Assembly: GCA_944387865.1 (NCBI GenBank)
Contig: CALXGN010000002.1
Span: forward strand, 1 to 64,000
Reading direction: 5' to 3'
Origin: Scatomorpha stercorigallinarum
GTDB lineage: Bacteria; Bacillota; Clostridia; Oscillospirales; Oscillospiraceae
DNA length: 64,000 bases
Positions 35,160-44,349 of the stretch are shown piece after piece. How positions within the stretch are numbered: position 1 is the first letter of the stretch; each line of letters starts with the position of its first letter. The notes under the pieces are model-generated. The model made no database searches. It was not told the origin of the DNA and was given only the letters and a program-made list of their open reading frames with translations. The translations under genes were made by a program, and so were the position numbers.

Positions 35160-36572
35160 TCAGAACTGGAAGTAGATGAACGGCGCGAAGCCGCCGGAGG
35201 CGATGGCCGACGCGCAGAGCACGAGCAGCGCCAGGCTGAGCGCGTAGCCGGCCGCGTCCGCCGCCGGGCGCAGCGCGCCCCCCGGCGAGGAGAGCCGCCG
35301 CCGCAGGGCGGGCAGCGCGGGCAGGGAGATGAGCGCGCCCAGCGCGAGCAGCGCCAGCGTATAGCCGTCCGCCGAGCGCGCGAGCAGCAGCCGCGCCGCC
35401 GCGGGCAGTTCCCAGCGCGTGAACATGGCGCCCAGATAGGCGAAGCCGGAGCCCACGTCCGGCGCGCGGAACATGACGAAGCCCAGCGAGACGGCCAGCA
35501 GGGCGTAAACGCGCGAGAGCGCGCGCCCGGCGGCCGTTTTGCGCCAGCGCTCCACGTCCAGCACCTTCAGGCTCTCCAGCGCGGAGAGCAGCGCGTGCCA
35601 TGCGCCCCAGAGGACGAAGGTCATGTTGGCCCCGTGCCAGAGCCCGCAGAGGACGAACACCGCGGCCTTGTTGGCCGCCGTGCGCCATTTGCCGCGCCGG
35701 CTGCCGCCGAGGGGGATGTAGAGGTAGTCGCGGAACCAGAGCGAGAGCGAGATGTGCCAGCGCCGCCAGAAGTCCGTGATGGAGGCGGCGGCGTAGGGGT
35801 AGTTGAAGTTTTCCGGGCAGGCGAAGCCCAGCATCGCCCCCAGGCCCACGGCCATGTCCGAATAGCCGGAGAAGTCGAGGTAGAGCTGCAGGCTGTAGGC
35901 CGCCGCGCCCAGCCAGGCCAGCGGGGCCGTCAGCGCGTCCCCGGCGGTGAAGGCGGCGTCCGCTATGACCGCCGCCGCGCCCGAGAGCAGCAGCTTCTTG
36001 CCCAGGCCGAGGATGAAGCGCCGCGCGCCCTGCGCCGTCCGCTCCCAGGAGCGCTCCCGGCGCGCGAGCTGCGCGCGGAAGGCGGAAAAGCGCGAGAGCG
36101 GGCCGCTCATCACCTCCGGCAGGAAGGAGATGTAGAAGAGCGCCTCGAAAAAGCTCCGCGTCCCCTCCTGCGGCCGCCGCGCGGCGTCGCAGACGTAGCT
36201 GATGCCCTTGAAGGTGAAGAAGCTCACGCCCGCCGGGGCGAGGATCTCCGGCAGCGACAGCTCGACGCCCAGCAGCGCCAGCCCGGAGCCGAAAAAGCCC
36301 AGGTATTTGCACACGCCCAGCAGCGCCAGGTTTATCACGGCCGCCAGCGCGGCGGCGTATTTTTTCCCGCCCATGGCGAGCAGCCCCAGCAGCCAGTTGA
36401 CGAGGGCCGACGCAATAAGCAGCGCGAGCGCCCACAGCTCGCCAAAGGCGTAGAATATCAGCCCGGCCAGGCAGAGCAGGACGTTTTTCGCCCGCTCGCC
36501 GCGCGCCAGGGCCTCCAGTATCAGCAACAGCGGCAGAAAGAAAAAGAGGAACGCCGCGCTGTCGAATGCCAT
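35160..36572 (-). CDS. MBOAT family O-acyltransferase (AlgI-like)
   Basis: A 470-residue membrane-bound O-acyltransferase with about eleven membrane segments. Motifs are FFTFKGISYVCD, LYLDFSGYSDMAVGLG, FWRRWHISLSLWFRDYLYIPLGG and the catalytic His in CGLWHGANMTFVLWG (near residue 313). It carries acyl (usually acetyl) groups across the membrane for O-acetylation of a polysaccharide or wall polymer, together with the AlgX-like protein. First gene of the surface operon. Confidence 0.93.
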   Translation of the reverse strand: MAFDSAAFLFFFLPLLLILEALARGERAKNVLLCLAGLIFYAFGELWALALLIASALVNWLLGLLAMGGKKYAAALAAVINLALLGVCKYLGFFGSGLALLGVELSLPEILAPAGVSFFTFKGISYVCDAARRPQEGTRSFFEALFYISFLPEVMSGPLSRFSAFRAQLARRERSWERTAQGARRFILGLGKKLLLSGAAAVIADAAFTAGDALTAPLAWLGAAAYSLQLYLDFSGYSDMAVGLGAMLGFACPENFNYPYAAASITDFWRRWHISLSLWFRDYLYIPLGGSRRGKWRTAANKAAVFVLCGLWHGANMTFVLWGAWHALLSALESLKVLDVERWRKTAAGRALSRVYALLAVSLGFVMFRAPDVGSGFAYLGAMFTRWELPAAARLLLARSADGYTLALLALGALISLPALPALRRRLSSPGGALRPAADAAGYALSLALLVLCASAIASGGFAPFIYFQF

Positions 36573-36630
36573 CCTTATCCCCCCGGAAATGGGCCCTTGC
36601 GGCCCGTGTCGCCGGCCGCCCGGCGCTTTT

Positions 36631-37335
36631 TTACAGCAGCACGGACATGCTGACGGCGTTTATGAACATATGGAAGGCGATCGGCGCCCAGACCGTGCCG
36701 CTCTTCTCATAGCTGTAGCAGAGGCCCACCGAGGCGGGCACATAGTTTATCATCTGGAAGATGTAGCGCCAGTCCAGCAGCAGGTACTGCCAGACGTGGT
36801 AAAAGCAGAAGAGCAGCACGGACACACAGTAGGCGGCCGCCCGGCTGCGCCGGCGTATCTGCCCGTAGAGAAGGCCGCGGAAGAGCGGCTCTTCCACGAT
36901 GGGGGCCAGCAGCACGGCCACGGCGAACATCCGCTGCCCGTTTTCGCCGGCCAGCTCGGCCACGGCGTCGTTGTTGGCCGTGGAGCCCACGGCGACGTTG
37001 AACAGCAGCAGTATGAACGTCAGCGCCCAGCTGAGCAGGTAGTCCGTAGCCAGGCCGGAGACCGCGGCCAGCAGGCTCTGCCCCGGATGGTCGAGCAGCA
37101 CGTCGAAACTGCGGCGCAGGTATTTGCCGAGGAAGAGCAGCGTATAGCCGACGCCCACGGCGTACCAGATGGCGTTGAGCGTCACGCCCGGCTCGATCCA
37201 CCCGAGGGTGGCGAACCAGGTGAGCAGCAGCGGCAGCAGCACGGCGTGTACCGGCAGGTATACGGCGGCGAGCACGGCCTCCCGCCGGGTCATATCCTCG
37301 CGCTCGATGCGCGGGGCCTTGATATCGTGTCCCAT
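36631..37335 (-). CDS. CPBP family intramembrane metalloprotease
   Basis: A 234-residue membrane protein of the CPBP/ABI family. The conserved EExxxR motif is seen as IVEEPLFRG (near residue 147), followed by FCFYHVWQ and IAFHMFINA, the two His positions. Related to eukaryotic Rce1; targets in bacteria are mostly unknown. Its ATG at 37335 shares bases with the mutS stop, so it is probably co-transcribed with miaB-mutS. Confidence 0.88.
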   Translation of the reverse strand: MGHDIKAPRIEREDMTRREAVLAAVYLPVHAVLLPLLLTWFATLGWIEPGVTLNAIWYAVGVGYTLLFLGKYLRRSFDVLLDHPGQSLLAAVSGLATDYLLSWALTFILLLFNVAVGSTANNDAVAELAGENGQRMFAVAVLLAPIVEEPLFRGLLYGQIRRRSRAAAYCVSVLLFCFYHVWQYLLLDWRYIFQMINYVPASVGLCYSYEKSGTVWAPIAFHMFINAVSMSVLL

Positions 37336-39935
37336 CAGCCCTCCAGCTTCCTTTTCAGCTCATAGAGCAGGTTCATCGCCTCGATGGGCGACATGGTGTC
37401 CAGCGGCGCGGAGCGTATGGCCTCCGCCGCCTCGCCCTCGGCGGCAGCGCCCAGCGAGAGCTGGGCCATGTCCGCCTCCGCGCCGGCCGGCGCGGGGGCG
37501 GCTTTGGGCGCGGAGGAGAGCTCGGAGAGATATTCCCGCGCGCGGGCCACCACCTGTTCCGGGACGCCGGCCAGCTTGGCGACCTCGATGCCGTAGCTCT
37601 CGTCCGCGGCGCCGCGGACTATTTTGCGCAGGAAGATGAGCTTGCCGCCCTGCTTCCTGGCGGTGATGTAGTAGTTGCGCACGCCCTTCACGCCGCCCTC
37701 CAGGGCGGTGAGCTCGTGGTAGTGGGTGGCGAACATGGTCTTGGCCCCCAGCCGCCGCCCGGCGCAGTATTCGAGCACGGCGCGGGCGATGGCCATGCCG
37801 TCGTAGGTGGAGGTGCCGCGGCCGATCTCGTCGAGGATGATGAGGCTGTTCTTCGTGGCGCAGCGGAGGATCTCCGCCACCTCCGTCATCTCCACCATGA
37901 AGGTGCTCTGCCCGGCGGAGAGGTCGTCGGAGGCGCCGATGCGCGTGAACACGCGGTCCACCACGCCAATGGAGGCCGACTTTGCCGGCACGAAGGAGCC
38001 CATCTGCGCCATCAGCACGATGAGCGCCGTCTGGCGCATGTAGGTGCTCTTGCCGGCCATGTTGGGGCCGGTGATGACGGCCACGCGGTCGTCCGCCCCG
38101 CCGAGCAGCGTGTCGTTGGGCACGAAGAGCGTGTCCTTCTGCGCGAGCTCCACCACGGGGTGCCGCCCCTCGCTTATCGCTATCGCGCCGGAGAGGTCCA
38201 CCTCCGGGCAGGTGTAGTTATTGCGCGCGGCCGCCTCGGCGAGGGAGCAGAGCGCGTCCAGCTCCGCCACGGCCTCCGCGCTGCGCTTTATGCGCTCCAC
38301 GCGCGCGGCCACGCTCACGCGCAGCTCGGTGAAGAAGCTGTACTCCAGCTCGCAGATGCGCTCGCGCGCGCCGGTGAGCTCGGTTTCGAGCTCCTTGAGC
38401 TCCGGCGTGAAGTAGCGCTCGTTTGAAACGAGGGTCTGCTTGCGTATGTACTCTGGCGGCAACTCCACGGCCCCGGCGGAGTTCGGCACGTCGATGTAAT
38501 AGCCGAAGACCTTGTTGTAGCCGACCTTGAGCTTCTTTATCCCGGTGCGCTCGCGCTCGCGCGCTTCCAGCTCGGAGACGAGCTTCGCGCCGTTGTCGCG
38601 GATGTTGCGCAGGCGGTCCACCTCCTCCGAGTAGCCGCTGCGGAGTATGCCGCCCTCGCGCACGGAGAAGGGGGGTTCGTCGCAGATGGCTCGCTCGATG
38701 TCCTGCCGCACGTCGGCCAGCTCGTCCAGCGCCGCCGCCTGCCTCAGCAGGGCCGACGAGCGCCCGGCCAGCAGCCGTTTGAGCTCCGGCAGCTGCGCGC
38801 AGCACTCGCCCAGCGCGGCCAGGTCGCGCCCGTTGGCGGAGCCGAACACCGCCCGGCCCACCAGGCGCTGCATGTCGCCGATGCCGGCGAGCGCGCGCCG
38901 CAGCTCCTGCCTCAGCACGCTCTCGCCGTGCAGCTCGCTGACGGCGGAGAGGCGGCGTTTGATGGCCACGGGCGAGAGCAGCGGCCGCTCCACCCAGGAG
39001 CGCAGCAGCCGCCCGCCCATGGGCGTCTTGGTGCGGTCGAGCACCCACAGCAGGCTGCCGCGCTTTTCGCCCGTGCGCTGGTTCTCCGTCAGCTCCAGGC
39101 TGCGCCGCGCCGCGTAGTCCAGCTCCATGTATTTCCCGCCCTCGAAGAGGTCGAGCGCGTCGATATTCGAAAGGTCGCACTTCTGCGTCTCTTTCACATA
39201 GCGCAGCAGCGCGCCGCAGGCCCTGACGGCCGCGGGGGCGTCCCCCAGGCCCAGGGCGTCCACGTCCTGCGCGCCGAACTGCTCGCAGAGGGCGGCCGCG
39301 CCGGCCATGTAGTCGAACCTGCCGCCGTCCGGCTCCAGCAGGCAGCCCAGCCGCTGGCGCAGGAAGGAGCAGACGCCCTCGTCCGCCGCCGCGCCCTCGC
39401 TGAGCACGGCCTCGCGCGGGGAAAAGCGCGCCAGCTCGTTGCCGATGTGCGCCACGCAGTCCTCGGCGAAGGCGGCGGCGCAGAATTCGCCCGTGGACAC
39501 GTCGCAGAACGCTGCCGCGCCGGACACCGCGTCGAGGTATACGGCGCAGACATAGTTGGAGCGCCCCTCCTCGAGCATGGAGCTCTCCGTCACCGTGCCG
39601 GGGGTGATCACGCGGATCACGTCCCGCTTCACCAGCCCCTTGGCCAGCGCGGGGTCCTCCGTCTGCTCGCAGACGGCCACCTTGTAGCCCTTGGCGATCA
39701 GCCGGGCGATATAGGCCTCCGCCGAGTGGTAGGGCACGCCGCACATGGGCGTCTGCTCATCGGCGGGCTTGCCGCGGTCGCGGGTGGTGAGCGCCAGGTC
39801 GAGCTCCCTGGCGGCCTTCTTCGCGTCCTCGTCGAAGAGCTCGTAGAAGTCCCCCAGGCGGAAGAGCAGCAGGCAGTCGCGGTACTGGCTCTTTATCTCG
39901 TTGTACTGCGCCTTCATCGGCGTCAGTTCTGCCAT
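37335..39935 (-). CDS. mutS: DNA mismatch repair protein MutS
   Basis: An 866-residue MutS, which recognises mismatches and recruits MutL. The N-terminal mismatch-binding domain includes RLGDFYELF (the Phe-x-Glu wedge), DLALTTRDRG and PMCGVPYHSAEAYI. The C-terminal ABC-type ATPase has GPNMAGKSTYMRQ (near 620), ASDDLSAGQSTFMVEM, DEIGRGTSTYDG and ATHYHEL. Length is normal. miaB ends 1 nt upstream of its start on the same strand. Confidence 0.98.
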   Translation of the reverse strand: MAELTPMKAQYNEIKSQYRDCLLLFRLGDFYELFDEDAKKAARELDLALTTRDRGKPADEQTPMCGVPYHSAEAYIARLIAKGYKVAVCEQTEDPALAKGLVKRDVIRVITPGTVTESSMLEEGRSNYVCAVYLDAVSGAAAFCDVSTGEFCAAAFAEDCVAHIGNELARFSPREAVLSEGAAADEGVCSFLRQRLGCLLEPDGGRFDYMAGAAALCEQFGAQDVDALGLGDAPAAVRACGALLRYVKETQKCDLSNIDALDLFEGGKYMELDYAARRSLELTENQRTGEKRGSLLWVLDRTKTPMGGRLLRSWVERPLLSPVAIKRRLSAVSELHGESVLRQELRRALAGIGDMQRLVGRAVFGSANGRDLAALGECCAQLPELKRLLAGRSSALLRQAAALDELADVRQDIERAICDEPPFSVREGGILRSGYSEEVDRLRNIRDNGAKLVSELEARERERTGIKKLKVGYNKVFGYYIDVPNSAGAVELPPEYIRKQTLVSNERYFTPELKELETELTGARERICELEYSFFTELRVSVAARVERIKRSAEAVAELDALCSLAEAAARNNYTCPEVDLSGAIAISEGRHPVVELAQKDTLFVPNDTLLGGADDRVAVITGPNMAGKSTYMRQTALIVLMAQMGSFVPAKSASIGVVDRVFTRIGASDDLSAGQSTFMVEMTEVAEILRCATKNSLIILDEIGRGTSTYDGMAIARAVLEYCAGRRLGAKTMFATHYHELTALEGGVKGVRNYYITARKQGGKLIFLRKIVRGAADESYGIEVAKLAGVPEQVVARAREYLSELSSAPKAAPAPAGAEADMAQLSLGAAAEGEAAEAIRSAPLDTMSPIEAMNLLYELKRKLEG

Positions 39936-39936
39936 G

Positions 39937-41355
39937 TCACGCCTCCTGTATCTCGCCGTAGAGCGCCCAGGTGTTCCAGCCGGTGATCTTCACGTCGATG
40001 AAGCGGCCCACGAGCTCCGCGCCGCCCTTCAGGTGCACCAGCCGCCCGCCGTTCGTGCGCGCGGAGAGGTTATAGCCGTCCCGGCCGGTCTCGCCGTCCA
40101 CGAGGACGCGGAGAGTTTTCCCGGCGTAGGCGGCGTGTTTTTCGCCGGAGATGGCGTTCGAGAGCTCCACGAGCTCGTCGAACCAGACCTGCTTTTCCTC
40201 GCGCGTCACGGGGTCCGGCAGCTTCGCCGCGGGCGTGCCCTCGCGCGGGGAGAAGATGAAGGTGAACATGGCGTCGTACCCCACCTCGCGCACGAGGGAG
40301 AGCGTCTCGTCAAAGTCTGAGCGCGTCTCGCCGGGGAAGCCGACGATGATGTCCGTGGTGAGCACGATGTCCGGCATCAGCTCGCGCGCCGTGCGCACCT
40401 CCTCGAGGTATTTTTCGCGCCCGTAGTGCCGGTTCATGGCCTTCAGGATGCGGTTGGAGCCGGACTGGACGGGCAGGTGGATGTGCTTGGCGCACTTTTC
40501 GCACTCCGCCATGGTGCGGAAGAGCTTTTCCGTGGCGTCCCGCGGGTGGCTGGTCATGAAGCGTATAAGGAAGTCGCCGGGGATGTCGTTTATCGCGCGT
40601 ATCAGGTCCGCGAAGTCGCGCCCCTCGTCCAGGTCGCGGCCGTAGCTGTTCACGTTCTGCCCGAGCAGTGTGATGTCCTTATACCCCGCCTCCACGAGCG
40701 AGCGGGCCTCCGCCACCACGTCGTCAAACCGGCGCGAGCGCTCGCGCCCGCGCACATAGGGCACGATGCAGTAGGTGCAGAAGTTGTTGCAGCCGTACAT
40801 GATGGAGAGCCAGGCCTTGACGGAGCCCGTGCGGCGCACGGGCAGGCCCTCAGCCACCACGCCGTCGCTGTCCTCGGCGGCGAACACGCGCTTGCCCGTC
40901 TCCCGCGCGCGCTTATAGAGCTCCGGGAAGCGCCAGAGCTCGTGCGGGCCGAAGGCCAGGTCCACCACGCGGAAGCTCTTTTTCAGCTTCTCCGCCATGT
41001 GCGGCTGCTGCACCATGCAGCCGCAGACGGCGACCAGCAGACGGGGGTTGCGCGCCTTGGCGTGTACCAGGGCGCCCACGTTGCCGAGGATGCGCATCTC
41101 CGCGTGCGCGCGCACGGCGCAGGTGTTGACGACGATGAGGTCGGCCTCGTTCTCATCGTCAGTGAAGCCGTAGCCCATCAGCTCGATGTAGCCGCGCAGC
41201 TCCTCGCTGTCGGCCTCGTTCTGCTGGCAGCCGTAAGTGTCCACAAAGGCGAGGGGGGCGCGGCCCTCCCGCTCGTGGCGCTCGCGTATCTGAAAGCAGA
41301 TGTCCCGCTGGCGCGCGAGCTCGGCGGCGGGGATCTCAACTCGTGTGTAAGCCAT
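39937..41355 (-). CDS. miaB: tRNA-2-methylthio-N6-dimethylallyladenosine synthase
   Basis: A 472-residue radical SAM methylthiotransferase. The UPF0004 domain has FVDTYGCQQNEADSE, NTCAVRAHA and AVCGCMVQ (three Cys of the auxiliary cluster). The radical SAM motif is YGCNNFCTYCIVP (near 190), and the TRAM domain is at the C-terminus. It acts on i6A37 made by MiaA, whose gene is at 44350-45294. First gene of the minus-strand miaB-mutS-CPBP unit, divergent from mutL. Confidence 0.96.
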   Translation of the reverse strand: MAYTRVEIPAAELARQRDICFQIRERHEREGRAPLAFVDTYGCQQNEADSEELRGYIELMGYGFTDDENEADLIVVNTCAVRAHAEMRILGNVGALVHAKARNPRLLVAVCGCMVQQPHMAEKLKKSFRVVDLAFGPHELWRFPELYKRARETGKRVFAAEDSDGVVAEGLPVRRTGSVKAWLSIMYGCNNFCTYCIVPYVRGRERSRRFDDVVAEARSLVEAGYKDITLLGQNVNSYGRDLDEGRDFADLIRAINDIPGDFLIRFMTSHPRDATEKLFRTMAECEKCAKHIHLPVQSGSNRILKAMNRHYGREKYLEEVRTARELMPDIVLTTDIIVGFPGETRSDFDETLSLVREVGYDAMFTFIFSPREGTPAAKLPDPVTREEKQVWFDELVELSNAISGEKHAAYAGKTLRVLVDGETGRDGYNLSARTNGGRLVHLKGGAELVGRFIDVKITGWNTWALYGEIQEA

Positions 41356-41423
41356 GTGGCCTCCTTGGGACAGTCGTTATATTGAGCGGTCACGCCGCAT
41401 CGGGTTATTTTATCATTTTATTC

Positions 41424-41452
41424 TGGAAAGTTCAATAATTTTGATATATAAT
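41424..41452 (+). promoter_or_regulatory. Promoter of mutL
   Basis: TGGAAA (41424-41429, 4 of 6), a 17-nt spacer, and TATAAT (41447-41452, perfect). About 45 nt before the mutL ATG, in the AT-rich miaB-mutL gap. Confidence 0.65.
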
Positions 41453-41496
41453 GAGCGGGCCCCGCAAAGGGGGCAAAACACACAGCGAGGTGCCCC

Positions 41497-43374
41497 ATGG
41501 CAAAGATAAACATACTCTCCCCCTTCGTCGCCGACCTCATCGCCGCCGGCGAGGTGGTGGAGCGCCCGGCCTCCGCCGTGAAGGAGCTCGTGGAGAACGC
41601 GCTCGACGCGCAGGCGCGGAATATAACGGTGGAGATACGCGGCGGCGGCGCGGAATACCTGCGCGTGACGGACGACGGCTGCGGCATGTCCGCTGAGGAC
41701 GCCGGGATAGCCTTCCTCCGGCACGCGACGAGCAAGCTGCGCGACGAGCGCGGGCTCGAGGCCATCGGGACCCTCGGCTTCCGCGGCGAGGCGCTCGCGG
41801 CGATAAGCAGCGTCTCGCACGTAGAGCTCCTGACGCGCGAGCGTGGCGCACAGAGCGGCACGCGCGTGGCCCTCGACGCCGGCGAGATAGCCGAGATGGG
41901 CGAGGCCGGCTGCCCGGAGGGGACGACGATGATCGTCCGCGGGATTTTCTACAACACGCCGGCCAGGCTGAAATTCATGAAATCCGACCGCGCGGAGGGC
42001 GCCGCCTGCGTGCAGGCCGCGCTGCGCTGCGCGCTCGGCCGGCCGGACGTGTCCGTCCGCTGCATAAAGGACGGCAAGGAGGAGTTTTTCACGCCGGGGG
42101 ACGGCCGCGCGGAGAGCGCGGTGTACACCCTCCTCGGGCGGGACCTCGCGGCCTCGCTCGCCGCCGTCTCCTCGGGCGGGGAGGGCGGGATCGGGGTCAC
42201 CGGCTTCACCAGCGCGCCCGGCACGGGGCGCGGCAGCCGCGGCGCGCAGTACTTTTTCTGCAACGGGCGCTATATCCGCTCGCAGCTGCTGCAGGCCGCG
42301 GTGGAGCAGGCGTATAAAAACGCCATGCTCACGGGCCGCTTCCCCGCCTGCGCCATTTACCTCGACATCTCCGCCGCCGCCGTGGACGTGAACGTCCACC
42401 CGGCCAAGACGGAAGTCAAATTTTCCGACGAGCGGCGCGTTTTCGACGCCGTGCACTACGCCGTGCTGGGCGCGCTGGAATCCCCGGCCCCGGCGGCCGC
42501 GGCCGCGCCGGAGGCCGAGCCCTCGCCGCCGAAGCTCTATACCTCCGCGCGGCCGGAGCGCAGCGGCTTCCGCGTGGCGGAGCCCTCCGCCGCCTATCAG
42601 ACGCGCCTGGACCTCTCGCCGCGCCCTGCCGCGCCGCCGCAGCGCGCCCATACCGCCCCGCCCGCCCGCGCCACCGCCGCGCCCGCCGCGCCGGCGGAAC
42701 GGCGCGAAGCCGCCTGGCCGCCGGAGTGGAGCGCCGCAGCGCGCGAGGCCGCCGCGGTGCCGGCCGGAAGGCCCGCCGCCGCGCCGCGGACGGAAGCGGC
42801 GGAGGACGAGCCGCTGCGCCTTATCGGCGAGGCGCTGGAGCTCTACATCCTCGTGCAGAAGGGCGGCGAGCTCATCATCATCGACAAGCACGCCGCCCAT
42901 GAGCGGATGATATTCGACAGGATATCCCGGGACGGGGCCGGCGTCATGAGCCAGGCGCTGCTGGAGAGCGTGCCGCTGATGCCGCCGCGCGACCTGGCGG
43001 AGGTCATCGGCGAGAACCTGGCGCTCTTTTCCGAACTCGGTTTCGAGCTGGAGAGCTACGGCGAGTGGGCCTTCATCCTGCGCGGCGCGCCCTGCGAGCT
43101 GGACGCCGGCGAGGCCGCCGCCGCGGTGGAGGAGATCGCCGACGAGCTGGCCCGCTCCGGCCGCGTGACGGCGCGCTCCGCGCGCGAGGAAGCGCTCAAG
43201 ACCGTGGCCTGCAAGGCCGCCATCAAGGCCGGGAAGTCCTCCCAGCCGCAGGAGCTGCTGCGCGTGGCGGAGGCCGTCTGCCGCGGCGAGGTGACCACCT
43301 GCCCCCACGGCCGCCCCGTGGCCTGGACGCTCACGCGGCGCGACCTGGACAGGCAGTTCAAGCGCATCGTATAA
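41497..43374 (+). CDS. mutL: DNA mismatch repair protein MutL
   Basis: A 625-residue MutL. The GHKL ATPase half has LIAAGEVVERPASAVKELVENALDA-type sequence at the start (read as separate blocks), DDGCGM and TLGFRGEALAAI. A long Ala/Pro-rich linker spans about 325-440. The endonuclease half has DKHAAHERMIFD (463-474) in place of DQHA(x)2E(x)4E, CKAAIKAGK and CPHGRP, which fits a nicking MutL in an organism without MutH. The last Glu of the metal motif is Asp here. Divergent from miaB-mutS. Confidence 0.96.
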   Translation: MAKINILSPFVADLIAAGEVVERPASAVKELVENALDAQARNITVEIRGGGAEYLRVTDDGCGMSAEDAGIAFLRHATSKLRDERGLEAIGTLGFRGEALAAISSVSHVELLTRERGAQSGTRVALDAGEIAEMGEAGCPEGTTMIVRGIFYNTPARLKFMKSDRAEGAACVQAALRCALGRPDVSVRCIKDGKEEFFTPGDGRAESAVYTLLGRDLAASLAAVSSGGEGGIGVTGFTSAPGTGRGSRGAQYFFCNGRYIRSQLLQAAVEQAYKNAMLTGRFPACAIYLDISAAAVDVNVHPAKTEVKFSDERRVFDAVHYAVLGALESPAPAAAAAPEAEPSPPKLYTSARPERSGFRVAEPSAAYQTRLDLSPRPAAPPQRAHTAPPARATAAPAAPAERREAAWPPEWSAAAREAAAVPAGRPAAAPRTEAAEDEPLRLIGEALELYILVQKGGELIIIDKHAAHERMIFDRISRDGAGVMSQALLESVPLMPPRDLAEVIGENLALFSELGFELESYGEWAFILRGAPCELDAGEAAAAVEEIADELARSGRVTARSAREEALKTVACKAAIKAGKSSQPQELLRVAEAVCRGEVTTCPHGRPVAWTLTRRDLDRQFKRIV

Positions 43375-43410
43375 AAAGGGAGGCCCCTTTTTCCTGAAAA
43401 GGGGCCTCCC
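43374..43410 (-). terminator. Terminator between mutL and degV
   Basis: GGGAGGCCCCTTTT pairs with AAAAGGGGCCTCCC. On the minus strand it ends in CTTTTTAT, so it mainly stops degV transcription; on the plus strand no T tract follows. A second hairpin CCCGGGA...CCCGGG lies at about 43414-43430. Confidence 0.75.
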
Positions 43411-43436
43411 CGGCCCGGGATTTGCCCGGGCGCGGC

Positions 43437-44279
43437 TTATTTGTGGTAGTAGAGCACGCCCATGCACCAGGGGCCGCAGTGGCCGCTTATCGTGCAGCCG
43501 GCGCGGTTGTTGTAGACCTCTGCGAAGGGCTGGCACTCCAGCACGGTCTGCCGCAGGCGCTGCCGCACGTCGTCCGGCAGGCCGGAGTCGGTGATGAACA
43601 CCCGGCGCAGGTCGATGTCGTCGCGGCCCTGCAGGCGGTCGCGGATGTACTGGTGGTAGGCGGCCTCGATCTTGCCGCGGTACTTTTTGGCGACGCCCAT
43701 CTTGCCCTCGTGGACCTCGATGCAGGGCTTGATGCCCAGCAGGTTGGCGCCCAGGGCCTGCACGGCCGTGCAGCGGCCGCCCTTGCGCAGGAAATCAAGC
43801 GTGTTGAGCACGAAGCTGACGTCCATTTTCGGCACCTGGCGCTCCGTCTCGGCCACGATCTCCTGCGGGGAGGCGCCGTTTTCCGCCATGATGGCGGCGT
43901 CCAGCACCAGGTGGCCGTAGCCGGTGGAGAGATTGAGCGAATCGACGACGTAGACGTTGTCGAAGTCCTCCGCCGCCAGGCGCGCGTTGCCGCAGGTGAC
44001 GGAGAGCTCGCTGGAAAAGGCCACGTGCACCACGGCGTCGCAGTCCTTCAGGCACTCGCGCCAGCCGTCGGCGTAGTCGGCGACGGTGCCGGCGGCGGTG
44101 CCGCAGAGCTTGCCCGTCTCCTTCGTGTAGGCGTAGAGGTCGTCGGGCGTGATGTCGATGCCGTCGCGCAGGGCGACGCCGTCGCGGACGATATAGAGCG
44201 GGAAAATGCGTATCCCATAGCGGTCGAGGAACGCCTGCGGAAGGTCGCAGGTGCTGTCGGCAGTGATCTTTACTTTCAC
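43437..44279 (-). CDS. DegV family fatty acid-binding protein
   Basis: A 280-residue DegV protein. ITADSTCDLP at the start, VHVAFSSELSVTCGNARLA, VVDSLNLSTGYG and LDFLRKGGRC are family blocks. DegV (FakB-like) proteins bind a fatty acid and present it to a FakA kinase; fakA is not in this window. Start GTG at 44279 follows AAGGAG by 8 nt; an ATG at 44351 lies beyond the promoter and in the neighbouring gene. Confidence 0.9.
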   Translation of the reverse strand: MKVKITADSTCDLPQAFLDRYGIRIFPLYIVRDGVALRDGIDITPDDLYAYTKETGKLCGTAAGTVADYADGWRECLKDCDAVVHVAFSSELSVTCGNARLAAEDFDNVYVVDSLNLSTGYGHLVLDAAIMAENGASPQEIVAETERQVPKMDVSFVLNTLDFLRKGGRCTAVQALGANLLGIKPCIEVHEGKMGVAKKYRGKIEAAYHQYIRDRLQGRDDIDLRRVFITDSGLPDDVRQRLRQTVLECQPFAEVYNNRAGCTISGHCGPWCMGVLYYHK

Positions 44280-44308
44280 GGAGCAGTCTCCTTTCGTAAT
44301 TCGGCAAC

Positions 44309-44319
44309 ATCTTATCACA
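44309..44319 (-). promoter_or_regulatory. Extended -10 promoter of degV
   Basis: On the minus strand TGTGATAAGAT, with -10 TAAGAT and TGA in front. 30 nt before the GTG start. No strong -35. Confidence 0.55.
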
Positions 44320-44349
44320 ACCCGGCGGAGAATGGAAGTGCATTTAGAC

